Origin: an uncultured Saprospiraceae bacterium
GTDB lineage: Bacteria > Bacteroidota > Bacteroidia > Chitinophagales > Saprospiraceae
Assembly: GCA_938015435.1 (NCBI GenBank)
Contig: CALLPN010000010.1
Location: forward strand, 62,001 to 126,000
Reading direction: 5' to 3'
Length of the DNA stretch: 64,000 nucleotides
The first letter of the stretch is position 1, and each line of letters opens with the position of its first letter. Below the pieces are notes generated by a model. It saw only the letters and a list, made by a program, of their open reading frames with translations. It searched no databases and was not told the origin of the DNA. Positions 36,591 through 44,660 of the stretch are shown in pieces. Made by a program: the position numbers and the translations under genes.

Positions 36591-37520
36591 ATGAAAGAGA
36601 TCATTCAAGAACATTTTAAAATTCATCGAACGAGATTTGAAAGGGCTTCGCTAGAATTTGGATTAGATCCTTGGGTGAGTTATGTATTGATTCCAATTCT
36701 ATTTATAGGAATGAGTTTTCTTTTATTATCGAAAGACATTTTGACACAATGGTCGTATATTATTCCTCCAGTATTTATTCTTTTCATTCTTTCTAATCCA
36801 GCCAGATTAAGATTTTATAAGCAGATCTATTCAGAAAGTACTTTCAAAACAATTAGGACATTTGAAAATTTCATTGTAGCCATCCCCTTTTTATTTTTTA
36901 TGCTCTTCAAAGCAGTTTACCTTCCATTCATTGTACTATTTCTTGCTACCATTTATATCTCTATCAAAAACAGAAACGATTGGTTTTCCGTAGCATTACC
37001 CACGCCTTTTTATAGATTCCCTTTTGAATTTACCTCTGGCTTTAGATACAGTTGGATACTGATAATCGGATTATACATATTAGTCATCATAGCTTGGTCT
37101 GTTAATAACGAAGCATTAGGCAAGGTTTCCGTAATTACATTGTGTCTAAGTTCGACACTTTATTATCAAAATCCAGAAAGTGAATATTTCATTTGGATTC
37201 ATAATATGGATAGTAGTTCTTTCATACAGCACAAAATAAAAATTGCTTTGAACTATACTCTGCTCCTTGCTACTCTTATGTTACTGTTAGTTATACTGGC
37301 ATGGCCTAGCTATGCATTATGGACTATACTGGGAGTACTTTGCGCATTACTTTTTCTAGCTACGACCATCGTTGCTAAGTATACTATGTATCCTCAGATT
37401 TTTAATCTTCCATTGGTTATAGCCTTATCATTAGGTTTTGTTGCACCACCTGTATTACTCATCCTGTTTCCATACTTATATAATAAGGCTGTCAAAAATC
37501 TAAACCCTATCCTATCATGA
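36591..37520 (+). CDS. Polytopic membrane protein, ABC exporter permease
   Basis: The 309-residue protein has about seven to eight hydrophobic segments from residue 30 to 300. Its last codons overlap the start of an ABC ATPase gene (ATGA at 37517-37520), so it is the likely permease of that exporter. No family signature is obvious. Similar lone permease-ATPase pairs in Bacteroidota are annotated as hypothetical ABC transporters. Substrate unknown. Confidence 0.75.
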   Translation: MKEIIQEHFKIHRTRFERASLEFGLDPWVSYVLIPILFIGMSFLLLSKDILTQWSYIIPPVFILFILSNPARLRFYKQIYSESTFKTIRTFENFIVAIPFLFFMLFKAVYLPFIVLFLATIYISIKNRNDWFSVALPTPFYRFPFEFTSGFRYSWILIIGLYILVIIAWSVNNEALGKVSVITLCLSSTLYYQNPESEYFIWIHNMDSSSFIQHKIKIALNYTLLLATLMLLLVILAWPSYALWTILGVLCALLFLATTIVAKYTMYPQIFNLPLVIALSLGFVAPPVLLILFPYLYNKAVKNLNPILS

Positions 37521-38197
37521 TAAGCATCAGTAATCTTGAAAAATCATTTGGTAAAAACCGTGTGCTTGATCATATAGAAATAGAATTTCCTTCAGGAGAA
37601 ATATCTGGTCTTGTCGGTCGCAACGGAGCAGGAAAAACTACACTTTTTCAATGTATCTCAGGATTAGAATCCTACGCTGGAAGTATCTCTGCTAATTTAT
37701 CTAAACACAAAGATCACCTTGGATACTTACCCACTTCTCCGTATATGTTAAGTCGAATTACTGGAAGAGAATACATTCAGTTTATAGCCAACGCCAGAGG
37801 ACAAAAGATAAACGACATCAACCGTAAAAACATATTTGATTTACCACTTGACAGATATGGAGAACACTACTCCACCGGCATGAAAAAAAAACTTGCTCTC
37901 ACTGCAATGCTTATTTTAGAAAACCAATATTATCTATTTGACGAACCGTTTAGTGGAATAGATTTGGATAGCAATATTATTATCAAGTCCATATTAAGAA
38001 AATTAAAGATGCTCGGCAAAACGGTGATCATCTCATCACACATCTATAATACATTGACCGAAGTCTGTGATACCATTCATGTATTAGACAAAGGTAAAAT
38101 CATAAAGTCTGTTAACCCTGAAGATTTCAGTCTCTTAGGAAGTATGCTCGAAGTAGATACCGTTGATGGATTGATAGATCGTTTGGATCTGAGGTAG
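37517..38197 (+). CDS. ABC transporter ATP-binding protein
   Basis: The 226-residue ATPase has Walker A GRNGAGKTT (about 36-44), Walker B YYLFDEPFSGID (about 139-150) and switch His in ISSH. The signature loop reads YSTGMKKKLAL instead of canonical LSGGQ, as in CcmA/NatA-like exporters. It is translationally coupled to the permease gene. The small size and loop match bacitracin/NatA-type efflux ATPases. Confidence 0.9.
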   Translation: MISISNLEKSFGKNRVLDHIEIEFPSGEISGLVGRNGAGKTTLFQCISGLESYAGSISANLSKHKDHLGYLPTSPYMLSRITGREYIQFIANARGQKINDINRKNIFDLPLDRYGEHYSTGMKKKLALTAMLILENQYYLFDEPFSGIDLDSNIIIKSILRKLKMLGKTVIISSHIYNTLTEVCDTIHVLDKGKIIKSVNPEDFSLLGSMLEVDTVDGLIDRLDLR

Positions 38198-38249
38198 TTG
38201 TAATGAATGAGAAAATTAGAGTTAAAAGGGTTCTTGAATCTCATCACAA

Positions 38250-38293
38250 ACAAAAAGATCCATATATTCTCCTTAAGGAAAAATATATGGATC
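38250..38293 (-). terminator. Palindromic terminator between convergent genes
   Basis: A near-perfect palindrome at 38257-38293 (GATCCATATATT pairing with AATATATGGATC, with TCCTTAAGGA at the centre) is followed on the minus strand by TTTTTG. It can serve the minus-strand PLP enzyme gene and possibly both sides. Confidence 0.75.
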
Positions 38294-38327
38294 CGATACT
38301 GCTAATAATTTAAATACGATTCGAAAT

Positions 38328-39605
38328 CTACATTACGACAGCCATATTATTTACAGCGGCTAATGCTTGTTCGATATCCCAAATTAAATCTGCTTCATTC
38401 TCAATTCCAATAGAAAGTCTCACGAGATTATGTGTGATCCCCATTTGGATTTTGGCTACTGGATCTACTCCAGCATGCGTCATACTACATGGATGCTGAG
38501 CTAGACTTTCCGTTCCTCCGAGACTCACTGCAAGTTTGAAAAGTTTCAATTCATTTAGGAACTTAAAAGCTTCCGCTTCTCCACCTTTTACTTCGATAGA
38601 TATCATTGCTCCTGGAGAGCTGTATTGTCTTTTGTATATATCATATGATCTACTGTTAGGCTCTAATAGAGATAGGTAATGTACCTTATGAATCATCTCA
38701 TGATCTTTAAACTTATCAGCTATGGCCATCGCATTTTTCATCTGCTGATCCATACGAATCTTCAGTGTTTCGAGACTCCTTGTAAGCAACCAACATGTAT
38801 TTGGGCTGGCCATATTTCCTAAGAATGTTCTTAGCACTTTTACTCTATTCATATGTTCTTGCTTTCCTAGTACAGCACCTGCAATCAGATCACTATGACC
38901 ACCAATATACTTTGTCGCTGAATACATAACTAGATCTGCTCCATGCTCCATAGGATGGCACCATATAGGGCCCATATAAGTATTGTCAACTGCTAGAATT
39001 ACTTCATTATCATCTGTTTGATAGATGTCTCCGATCTCTCTACACATGCTTATATCCATTACGGCATTGGTAGGATTAGCTGGTGTTTCTAGATAGATCA
39101 TTGCTAACTTATCTGCTTTACCCGTAGCCTCTATCATTTCTATGATTTGCTCCTTAGTATGGTCTGCTCTTATCCCTACTGACTCTACTCCGATACGCGG
39201 TAGAAGATGATTGATAAAATGATCTGTACCTCCATATACTGGAGAGCTATATACTAGCAAATCTCCTGGCTTAAGAAACTCCATCAAAACTGTACTGATC
39301 GCTGACATTCCGCTTTCGAATACTGCACAATCATCTGACTGATCCCAAAGACATAATCTGGTCTCTAATATCTCAAGGTTAGGATTATTGATTCTACTAT
39401 AGATTAGACCTTGTTCTTCATTTTCACCTTGAGATCGCAATCCATATGCTACTTCGAAAAATGCTTTTCCTTCTTCTGCCGTTTTGAATACAAAAGTAGA
39501 TGTCTGAAAGATAGGTGGCTTTATAGCTCCTTCTGAAAGTTCTGGCTTGTAACCATAACTCATCATTAAACTTTCTGGTTTGCACTTGTGGTTATTATTA
39601 GACAT
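38328..39605 (-). CDS. Trans-sulfuration PLP enzyme (cystathionine gamma-synthase / methionine gamma-lyase family)
   Basis: The 425-residue enzyme has the Cys/Met metabolism PLP fold. The Schiff-base Lys lies in MYSATKYIGGHSD (about 233-245). Other landmarks are the N-terminal Tyr of LIYSRINNPNLEILETRL, AVDNTYMGPIWCHPMEHGAD and the C-terminal LAVSLGGTESLAQHPCSMTHAG with the substrate-binding Arg in HNLVRLSIGIE. The insertion TAEEGKAFFEVAYGLRSQG marks a branch common in Bacteroidota, often annotated methionine gamma-lyase. It is divergent from an Lrp/AsnC regulator, which supports amino-acid catabolism. Exact reaction not settled. Confidence 0.9.
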   Translation of the reverse strand: MSNNNHKCKPESLMMSYGYKPELSEGAIKPPIFQTSTFVFKTAEEGKAFFEVAYGLRSQGENEEQGLIYSRINNPNLEILETRLCLWDQSDDCAVFESGMSAISTVLMEFLKPGDLLVYSSPVYGGTDHFINHLLPRIGVESVGIRADHTKEQIIEMIEATGKADKLAMIYLETPANPTNAVMDISMCREIGDIYQTDDNEVILAVDNTYMGPIWCHPMEHGADLVMYSATKYIGGHSDLIAGAVLGKQEHMNRVKVLRTFLGNMASPNTCWLLTRSLETLKIRMDQQMKNAMAIADKFKDHEMIHKVHYLSLLEPNSRSYDIYKRQYSSPGAMISIEVKGGEAEAFKFLNELKLFKLAVSLGGTESLAQHPCSMTHAGVDPVAKIQMGITHNLVRLSIGIENEADLIWDIEQALAAVNNMAVVM

Positions 39606-39633
39606 GGTTATTTCTTTAGTGGTTTTGTAATAT

Positions 39634-39641
39634 CAAAACTA
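39634..39641 (-). promoter_or_regulatory. Candidate -7 box for the PLP enzyme gene
   Basis: Minus-strand TAGTTTTG (39641-39634) fits the TAnnTTTG box, 29 bases upstream of the start. No convincing -33 TTTG lies at the usual spacing, so this is tentative. Confidence 0.4.
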
Positions 39642-39768
39642 ACTCTCAACAGTCGATTATTCTACACAAAGAGCAATACGAAGACTAATAATCACTAAAA
39701 GTCGATTTTAAAGAATATTTTACAGCTTTAAGGGCAATATAGGCTCTTTAAACAGAAAATTATTCGCT

Positions 39769-40236
39769 ATGAACTATACATTAGACGCTACTGACCGCAG
39801 AATCATCAACCTCCTTGAGCAAGATGCCAAGATGACGATAAAAGATATCGCAGCTAAACTCAATATGTCCACCACTCCGATATTTGATAGGATCAAGAGA
39901 TTAGAAAAAACAAATTATATCAAAGGGTACTCTGCCATCGTAGACAGTAAAATGATGGGTTTCAATATAATAGCTTATTGTACGATAACACTAGAGACTC
40001 ATCACAAGGAGCATATCCAACAGTTTGTCACTGATGTACAAGAGCTGACCGAAGTCATAGAGTGCTATCATATTGCAGGGCTATTTGATTATTTGATCAA
40101 GATCTACGCTCAGGATATGAATGATTATCAGCTCTTCATTACAGAGAAACTCGCTTCAATAAAGAACATAGGTAGAGTCCAAAGTTCATTTGTAATGACA
40201 GAGATCAAAAAAGAACGTTCATTACCGATACTATAA
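39769..40236 (+). CDS. Lrp/AsnC family transcriptional regulator
   Basis: The 155-residue protein has an N-terminal winged HTH (about 4-60: LDATDRRIINLLEQDAKMTIKDIAAKLNMSTTPIFDRIKRLE) and a C-terminal RAM/AsnC ligand domain (about 65-150, with TEVIECYHIAGLFDYLIKIYA). It is divergent from the PLP enzyme, 163 bases apart, so it probably controls that gene in response to an amino acid such as methionine or cysteine. Cytoplasmic DNA-binding protein. Confidence 0.93.
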   Translation: MNYTLDATDRRIINLLEQDAKMTIKDIAAKLNMSTTPIFDRIKRLEKTNYIKGYSAIVDSKMMGFNIIAYCTITLETHHKEHIQQFVTDVQELTEVIECYHIAGLFDYLIKIYAQDMNDYQLFITEKLASIKNIGRVQSSFVMTEIKKERSLPIL

Positions 40237-40362
40237 TAGACTTGTGACATATCAACAAATCTCAATTTTACATTTATTTACAATTCTTTCAAGCTGTCTC
40301 CATTTAGATCTAGTAAGGTATGATTACATTCGTTTACGATACTTAATATCCAGACATCAGTA

Positions 40363-41481
40363 ATGTATAAAAAACCGACTTTCCTGTATCTCTTCATGAT
40401 CATGATCCTATTCTTGATCATAAGTTGTGCTGTACATAGTGATAAGACTGAAGATTACACTTTCGCTTGGGATATGTCTGTAGAGAATCATACGGGAAAA
40501 TCAAAAGACTCGTATCACACCGATGGCAAACATCGCGGTATGAGCGTATTTCATTGGCGCTACGGAAAAGAAGACGCGCTTAACCAGCTTATCAAAAACA
40601 ATATAGAGTGGGTAGCTATAGTACCCTTCATGTATCAACCCACTGACACTACTAAGGTGATGCATGCTCGAAAACAAATAGGCCAATGGAATGAAAGAGA
40701 TTCTAGCTATATCGATGTAGTCACCGAAATTCATAATCGTGATATGCACGTCATGCTCAAACCCCATTTGTGGATGGACAAAGGTTGGAGATCTAATATC
40801 AAGATGGACTCACCAGAAGAATGGGATACATGGTTCGATTCTTACGAAAGGCACATGCTGCACTATGCAGAATTAGCCCAATATCTCAAAATAGATTTAC
40901 TCTGTATCGGAACAGAATTTAGATCTTCTATAAAAACACAGCCCAAAAGGTGGGATAAGCTTGTAGCGGATATTAAAAAGATTTATCAAGGTAAACTCAC
41001 ATATGCAGCTAACTGGGATGGAGAATATAACAATGTGAAATTTTGGAATCAAATGGACTATATCGGCATACAAGCATATTTCCCTTTGACTAATAAAAAC
41101 AATCCTACTCTCGGTGAAATAAAAGAAGGATGGAACAGTCATATCAAAATGCTAGAGAGACTTTCTAAGAAACATAATAAGCCAATCCTATTCTCGGAAA
41201 TAGGATATCGAAGTGATGCTTCCTCCACTATAGAACCTTGGGTCTGGGGATCTTCATTAGATAAGCTAACCAATACCACATCATTTGAAACACAAAACTT
41301 AGCTTATGAGGCTCTGTTCCAGCAATTGTGGGATAAAGAGTGGTTTGCCGGCATGTACTTTTGGCAATGGCACAATAGTTCTGAAGAAGGCAACGAACAC
41401 GAAAAAATGGAATTTACGCCTAGATACAAACCTGCAGAAAACACTCTTGCAAAGTGGTATTCTAAACCTCTATCTAAATAA
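40363..41481 (+). CDS. GH113-like glycoside hydrolase, lipoprotein
   Basis: The 372-residue lipoprotein (lipobox LIISC, Cys 22) has a TIM-barrel domain from about 57. It begins with RGMSVFHWRYG and carries a probable acid/base Glu in CIGTEF (Glu185) and a probable nucleophile in LFSEIGYRS (Glu279). KPHLWMDKGWR and MYFWQWHNS line the typical active-site walls. GH113 enzymes are beta-mannanases; similar proteins occur as GTA TIM-barrel-type domains. Likely acts at the cell envelope on beta-mannan or a related glycan. Monocistronic. Confidence 0.85.
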   Translation: MYKKPTFLYLFMIMILFLIISCAVHSDKTEDYTFAWDMSVENHTGKSKDSYHTDGKHRGMSVFHWRYGKEDALNQLIKNNIEWVAIVPFMYQPTDTTKVMHARKQIGQWNERDSSYIDVVTEIHNRDMHVMLKPHLWMDKGWRSNIKMDSPEEWDTWFDSYERHMLHYAELAQYLKIDLLCIGTEFRSSIKTQPKRWDKLVADIKKIYQGKLTYAANWDGEYNNVKFWNQMDYIGIQAYFPLTNKNNPTLGEIKEGWNSHIKMLERLSKKHNKPILFSEIGYRSDASSTIEPWVWGSSLDKLTNTTSFETQNLAYEALFQQLWDKEWFAGMYFWQWHNSSEEGNEHEKMEFTPRYKPAENTLAKWYSKPLSK

Positions 41482-41493
41482 GCAATAGATCGA

Positions 41494-41901
41494 TTATTCG
41501 AAAATACAGAAATAATCTTTTCCGCTTGTGAAGAATCCGTCGACATAAATATCTCGAATCATCTCTAATTGTATTTCTCCACTACCTATATATTCTATGG
41601 TACCTTGTACCACAATTTCAATATCAATTGTGGGCTGATCTACAAAACCAAATTCAACTACATCGAAATTATAATCATTTGTGGTAGCGAAAAATTCTTC
41701 ATCACAAATACGTAGCTCGACTCGCATACTTTCATCATCTAACTTAAATACTTCAGCCCAACTACTGCTACAAAAAAAGGGTTCTACTCCATTGACCTCA
41801 ACATAAGCAGCATCCCAGTTACCGAGATAGCTTTCTTCTGGATCACTACAAGAAGATAGACCCAATACAATTAATGTCAAAAAGGCGTAAATATGTTTCA
41901 T
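41494..41901 (-). CDS. Small lipoprotein, function unknown
   Basis: The 135-residue lipoprotein (lipobox GLSSC, Cys 18) has a beta-rich mature part beginning YLGNWDAAYV, a lipocalin-like first strand. Three further Cys (FFCSSS, LRICDEE and DYFCIFE) may form disulfides. No family recognised. It lies 27 bases downstream of another small lipoprotein gene of similar design on the same strand, suggesting an operon. Confidence 0.75.
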   Translation of the reverse strand: MKHIYAFLTLIVLGLSSCSDPEESYLGNWDAAYVEVNGVEPFFCSSSWAEVFKLDDESMRVELRICDEEFFATTNDYNFDVVEFGFVDQPTIDIEIVVQGTIEYIGSGEIQLEMIRDIYVDGFFTSGKDYFCIFE

Positions 41902-41928
41902 GCTATTTTGTTTTCATCTTGGTTAACA

Positions 41929-42324
41929 CTATTCCTTAGAGAAGAGACCCGTAGAGTTAAATGCTGGCAACTCAGAACCCATACTATTTCGATATCCATA
42001 AGTTAATAAAAGTTCTTCATCCACAATTTTCATCTCACCACTATAATGCCAATTCAATTCATCATCAATAGTTTCAATGTATACAATACCTTCAGCCTCC
42101 GCTGTCGATATGAAAGTAAGTATTTCTCCTTCATGATCTAATACAACCACATATTCATTATCCGTAGTTTTAGCAACGGTAAGATTAGCATCAGAAGATT
42201 TTGTATTAATACTGGTCATAGTAGTAAAAGCCTCGGTATTCCATTTTCCTAATATTGCATTCTCGTCTTTAGTACAACTCATTAATAATAAGACAGCGGT
42301 AAGCATTCCAAAAAGTAATTTCAT
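41929..42324 (-). CDS. Small lipocalin-like lipoprotein
   Basis: The 131-residue lipoprotein (lipobox LLMSC, Cys 17) has a mature domain starting ILGKWNTEAF, as in lipocalin-like proteins of Bacteroidota, and a beta-rich body with a closing MGSELPAFNSTGLF. Function unknown. It is upstream of the neighbouring lipoprotein and probably co-transcribed. Confidence 0.75.
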   Translation of the reverse strand: MKLLFGMLTAVLLLMSCTKDENAILGKWNTEAFTTMTSINTKSSDANLTVAKTTDNEYVVVLDHEGEILTFISTAEAEGIVYIETIDDELNWHYSGEMKIVDEELLLTYGYRNSMGSELPAFNSTGLFSKE

Positions 42325-42504
42325 CTAGTATTATTTTAATTGTCAATAGTTAACCTCATAACGAGTTACTTCTCTTAATTTCGTTGAAACAAATTGTTAA
42401 AAAGATTGAAAGGTTTGTTATGGTTGGGTAATTTGTATTGAAACTATAATTAAGTCTTATTCCGAAGTTTTTATTTAGAACTACAATTATAAACAAGTAA
42501 CAGA

Positions 42505-42996
42505 ATGATAGATCCAAAAGAGCTATGGGTGGGTGACAAACTGCAAGTTAAGTCTACTGGCATCGTAGGTAAGTACCATAGTCATAAGGGCTCTTTCGTA
42601 ATCCTTGACTGTAAAGGCAATAAGATATCCGCTGACAAATCAGATATCCGAATTTATAAACAACCTAAGCAGAATATTGAACTTACCTTCGACGATGATA
42701 TAGTTCCAACCACTAATAACACCTTCAACGATACTATAGATCTTCATATTAACAAGCTAGCTCCGCATATGGAGCATCAAGAGCAGTCTCGCATATTGGA
42801 TTTTCAGATCGAAAAAGCCAGAAAGTTTATTGAGATCGCTATAGATAGAAAACGATATCAGTTATTAATCATTCATGGAAAAGGTACCGGTGTACTAAAA
42901 GCTGAGATACTAGAAATGCTAAAAGATTACCACAGAATAAGATATACATTTGATAAAAATGATGGTGGTGCCACAGAAGTATGGTTAGACATATAA
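42505..42996 (+). CDS. Smr-domain protein
   Basis: The 163-residue protein combines an N-terminal SH3-like segment (about 6-50, VGDKLQVKSTGIVGKYHS) with a C-terminal Smr domain (about 72-163). The latter has the IDLHI start, RKFIEIAIDRKRYQLLIIHGKGTGVLK core (HGKGTG) and EVWL end. Smr domains are small endonuclease modules, also found in MutS2. Bacteroidota proteins of this layout lack further domains. Role unknown; cytoplasmic. Confidence 0.88.
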   Translation: MIDPKELWVGDKLQVKSTGIVGKYHSHKGSFVILDCKGNKISADKSDIRIYKQPKQNIELTFDDDIVPTTNNTFNDTIDLHINKLAPHMEHQEQSRILDFQIEKARKFIEIAIDRKRYQLLIIHGKGTGVLKAEILEMLKDYHRIRYTFDKNDGGATEVWLDI

Positions 42997-43062
42997 TCTT
43001 TTTATATAATAATATACTGAATAGGTTAGAGTCTTAACCAAAAACCTTACCTTGCTTTATGT

Positions 43063-44175
43063 ATGACTAAGTCTTTTAAACACATACTTGTAGCAATTAT
43101 CGTATACTTATCGATAATACCTTTGTCTGCTCAGATCACTGAGTTGAGATCCGAAATTGATAAGATCATTAAGTATGATACACAATTGATTATAGATGAT
43201 AATCCAGGATTCGTTATTTCTATCATAGATCAAGATAGTACATACCACCTTTCATATGGTAACAAATATTCCGACACTACATCGCCTCCAAATGAAGATG
43301 ATGTCTACGAAGTAGGAAGTGTAACTAAGTCATTCACTGCATTATTGACATTAGTATTGGAAGAGCGTGGCTATCTAAACATATCAGATCCTGTAAATAA
43401 ACACCTTCATAGCAATCATCAGAATCCTAGGTTAGAGGATATAACAGTTCATGATCTTTTGGCTCATACCTCTGGATTACCAAAGCATCCAGATCTTTTT
43501 GGTCGTAAAATGAAAGATGTCCATAACCCTTACAAAACTTATGACAAAGGTGATTTATTGAGCTTTTATGCTGGTTTTGTAACTGACAAAGAACCCTCTT
43601 TTGAATATTCGCATACTAATTATGCATTATTAGAGATCATTATAGAGAATGCTACGGGTTCCAAATTACAGGATCTCATGAAAAAGTATATCTGGCGTCC
43701 TATGGAAATGGATGATACCTACCTCAATTGGGATAAAGAATCACAGGCTTACATTACTTCTGGTTATGACAAAGCCAGCCGATTGACGAAACCTTGGGAA
43801 TATCGAAGTTTTGCTGCATCAGAGGGTATAAAAACCAACTCAATAGATCTATGTCGATTTATCAATTATAATATGAACTCAGAAGAAATTGGGAGCCTTG
43901 CTGCATCTATTGCAAAAAGTCAAGAACTGCAAGTACCTAATAGTCTAAACAAATCAATATCAAGCGCCTATGGCTGGCAAGTATATTCTAGAAACAAAAA
44001 TGGGTATCCCATCTATACTTATACTGGGCGTACATCAGGTAACAATGCGTTTGTAGCTTATATAAAAGAAACTAAAACGGCTGTAATTATTCTATCTAAT
44101 AGTGTGCTAGGTACTGAAGATCTAGGTTTGCAAGTATTACGTCTTGTCAATTATAACTGGAAACGTAAAGTATAG
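43063..44175 (+). CDS. Beta-lactamase-fold serine hydrolase
   Basis: The 370-residue secreted protein (signal ending PLSAQ) has the class C-like fold with SxxK at Ser86-Lys89 (GSVTKS). The second motif reads Tyr182-Ser-His184 (EYSHTNY), so the usual Asn is His. A KTG-like region appears as YTGRTSGNNAF. It lacks a T9SS sorting domain. Probably a periplasmic peptidase or esterase. The start of the following SUI1-like gene lies 5 bases after the stop. Confidence 0.88.
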   Translation: MTKSFKHILVAIIVYLSIIPLSAQITELRSEIDKIIKYDTQLIIDDNPGFVISIIDQDSTYHLSYGNKYSDTTSPPNEDDVYEVGSVTKSFTALLTLVLEERGYLNISDPVNKHLHSNHQNPRLEDITVHDLLAHTSGLPKHPDLFGRKMKDVHNPYKTYDKGDLLSFYAGFVTDKEPSFEYSHTNYALLEIIIENATGSKLQDLMKKYIWRPMEMDDTYLNWDKESQAYITSGYDKASRLTKPWEYRSFAASEGIKTNSIDLCRFINYNMNSEEIGSLAASIAKSQELQVPNSLNKSISSAYGWQVYSRNKNGYPIYTYTGRTSGNNAFVAYIKETKTAVIILSNSVLGTEDLGLQVLRLVNYNWKRKV

Positions 44176-44179
44176 ATAC

Positions 44180-44539
44180 ATGTCAAAGAAGAATAAACCA
44201 CAAGCACTTTCATGGGATGCATTTCAATCTCTAGGAAATCCTGAAAATGCTCCTGACTTGCCAAAGGAAGAAACACCTCAATCAAAAAATAGAGAGAAGC
44301 AACGAATTAGAGTATTGCTAGATAAAAAACGAAGAGGAGGAAAATCTGTAACTCTAATCACAGGATTGAATGAATCTGATGACTACATCACTAACCTAGG
44401 CAAGAAGCTCAAAAAGATGTGCGGTGTAGGCGGGAGTGCCAAAGACGGTGAAATCATAATTCAAGGAGACCATAGAGATAGAGTTATCGAATACCTTATA
44501 GATCAAGGCTACAAGGATTGCAAGAAGAGTGGCGGATAA
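44180..44539 (+). CDS. SUI1/eIF1-like translation factor (YciH type)
   Basis: From the ATG at 44180 the protein has 119 residues. A charged N-terminal tail (about 1-40) leads into the SUI1 domain: IRVLLDKKRRGGKSVTLITGL, LGKKLKKMCGVGGSAKDGEIIIQGDHRDRVIEYL and the closing GYKDCKKSGG. Bacterial SUI1 proteins bind ribosomes and may affect start-site selection. An in-frame start at 44144 would overlap the previous gene and was not used. Probably co-transcribed with the serine hydrolase. Confidence 0.9.
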   Translation: MSKKNKPQALSWDAFQSLGNPENAPDLPKEETPQSKNREKQRIRVLLDKKRRGGKSVTLITGLNESDDYITNLGKKLKKMCGVGGSAKDGEIIIQGDHRDRVIEYLIDQGYKDCKKSGG

Positions 44540-44660
44540 GGGAATAATTAGAAATTCATTCTTTGATATGAAAAAATAGAATTTAAACTTAACATAGATT
44601 ATATTCACGCTTGATCGATATTGATCTGATAATTTATGCACTTTATCAACAAACACTTAT

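Noticed and set aside
39606-39768. SAM-type riboswitch upstream of the trans-sulfuration enzyme
   Set aside because: The 163-base spacer shows no multi-stem fold or conserved core that I can recognise; regulation is more likely by the divergent Lrp/AsnC protein.
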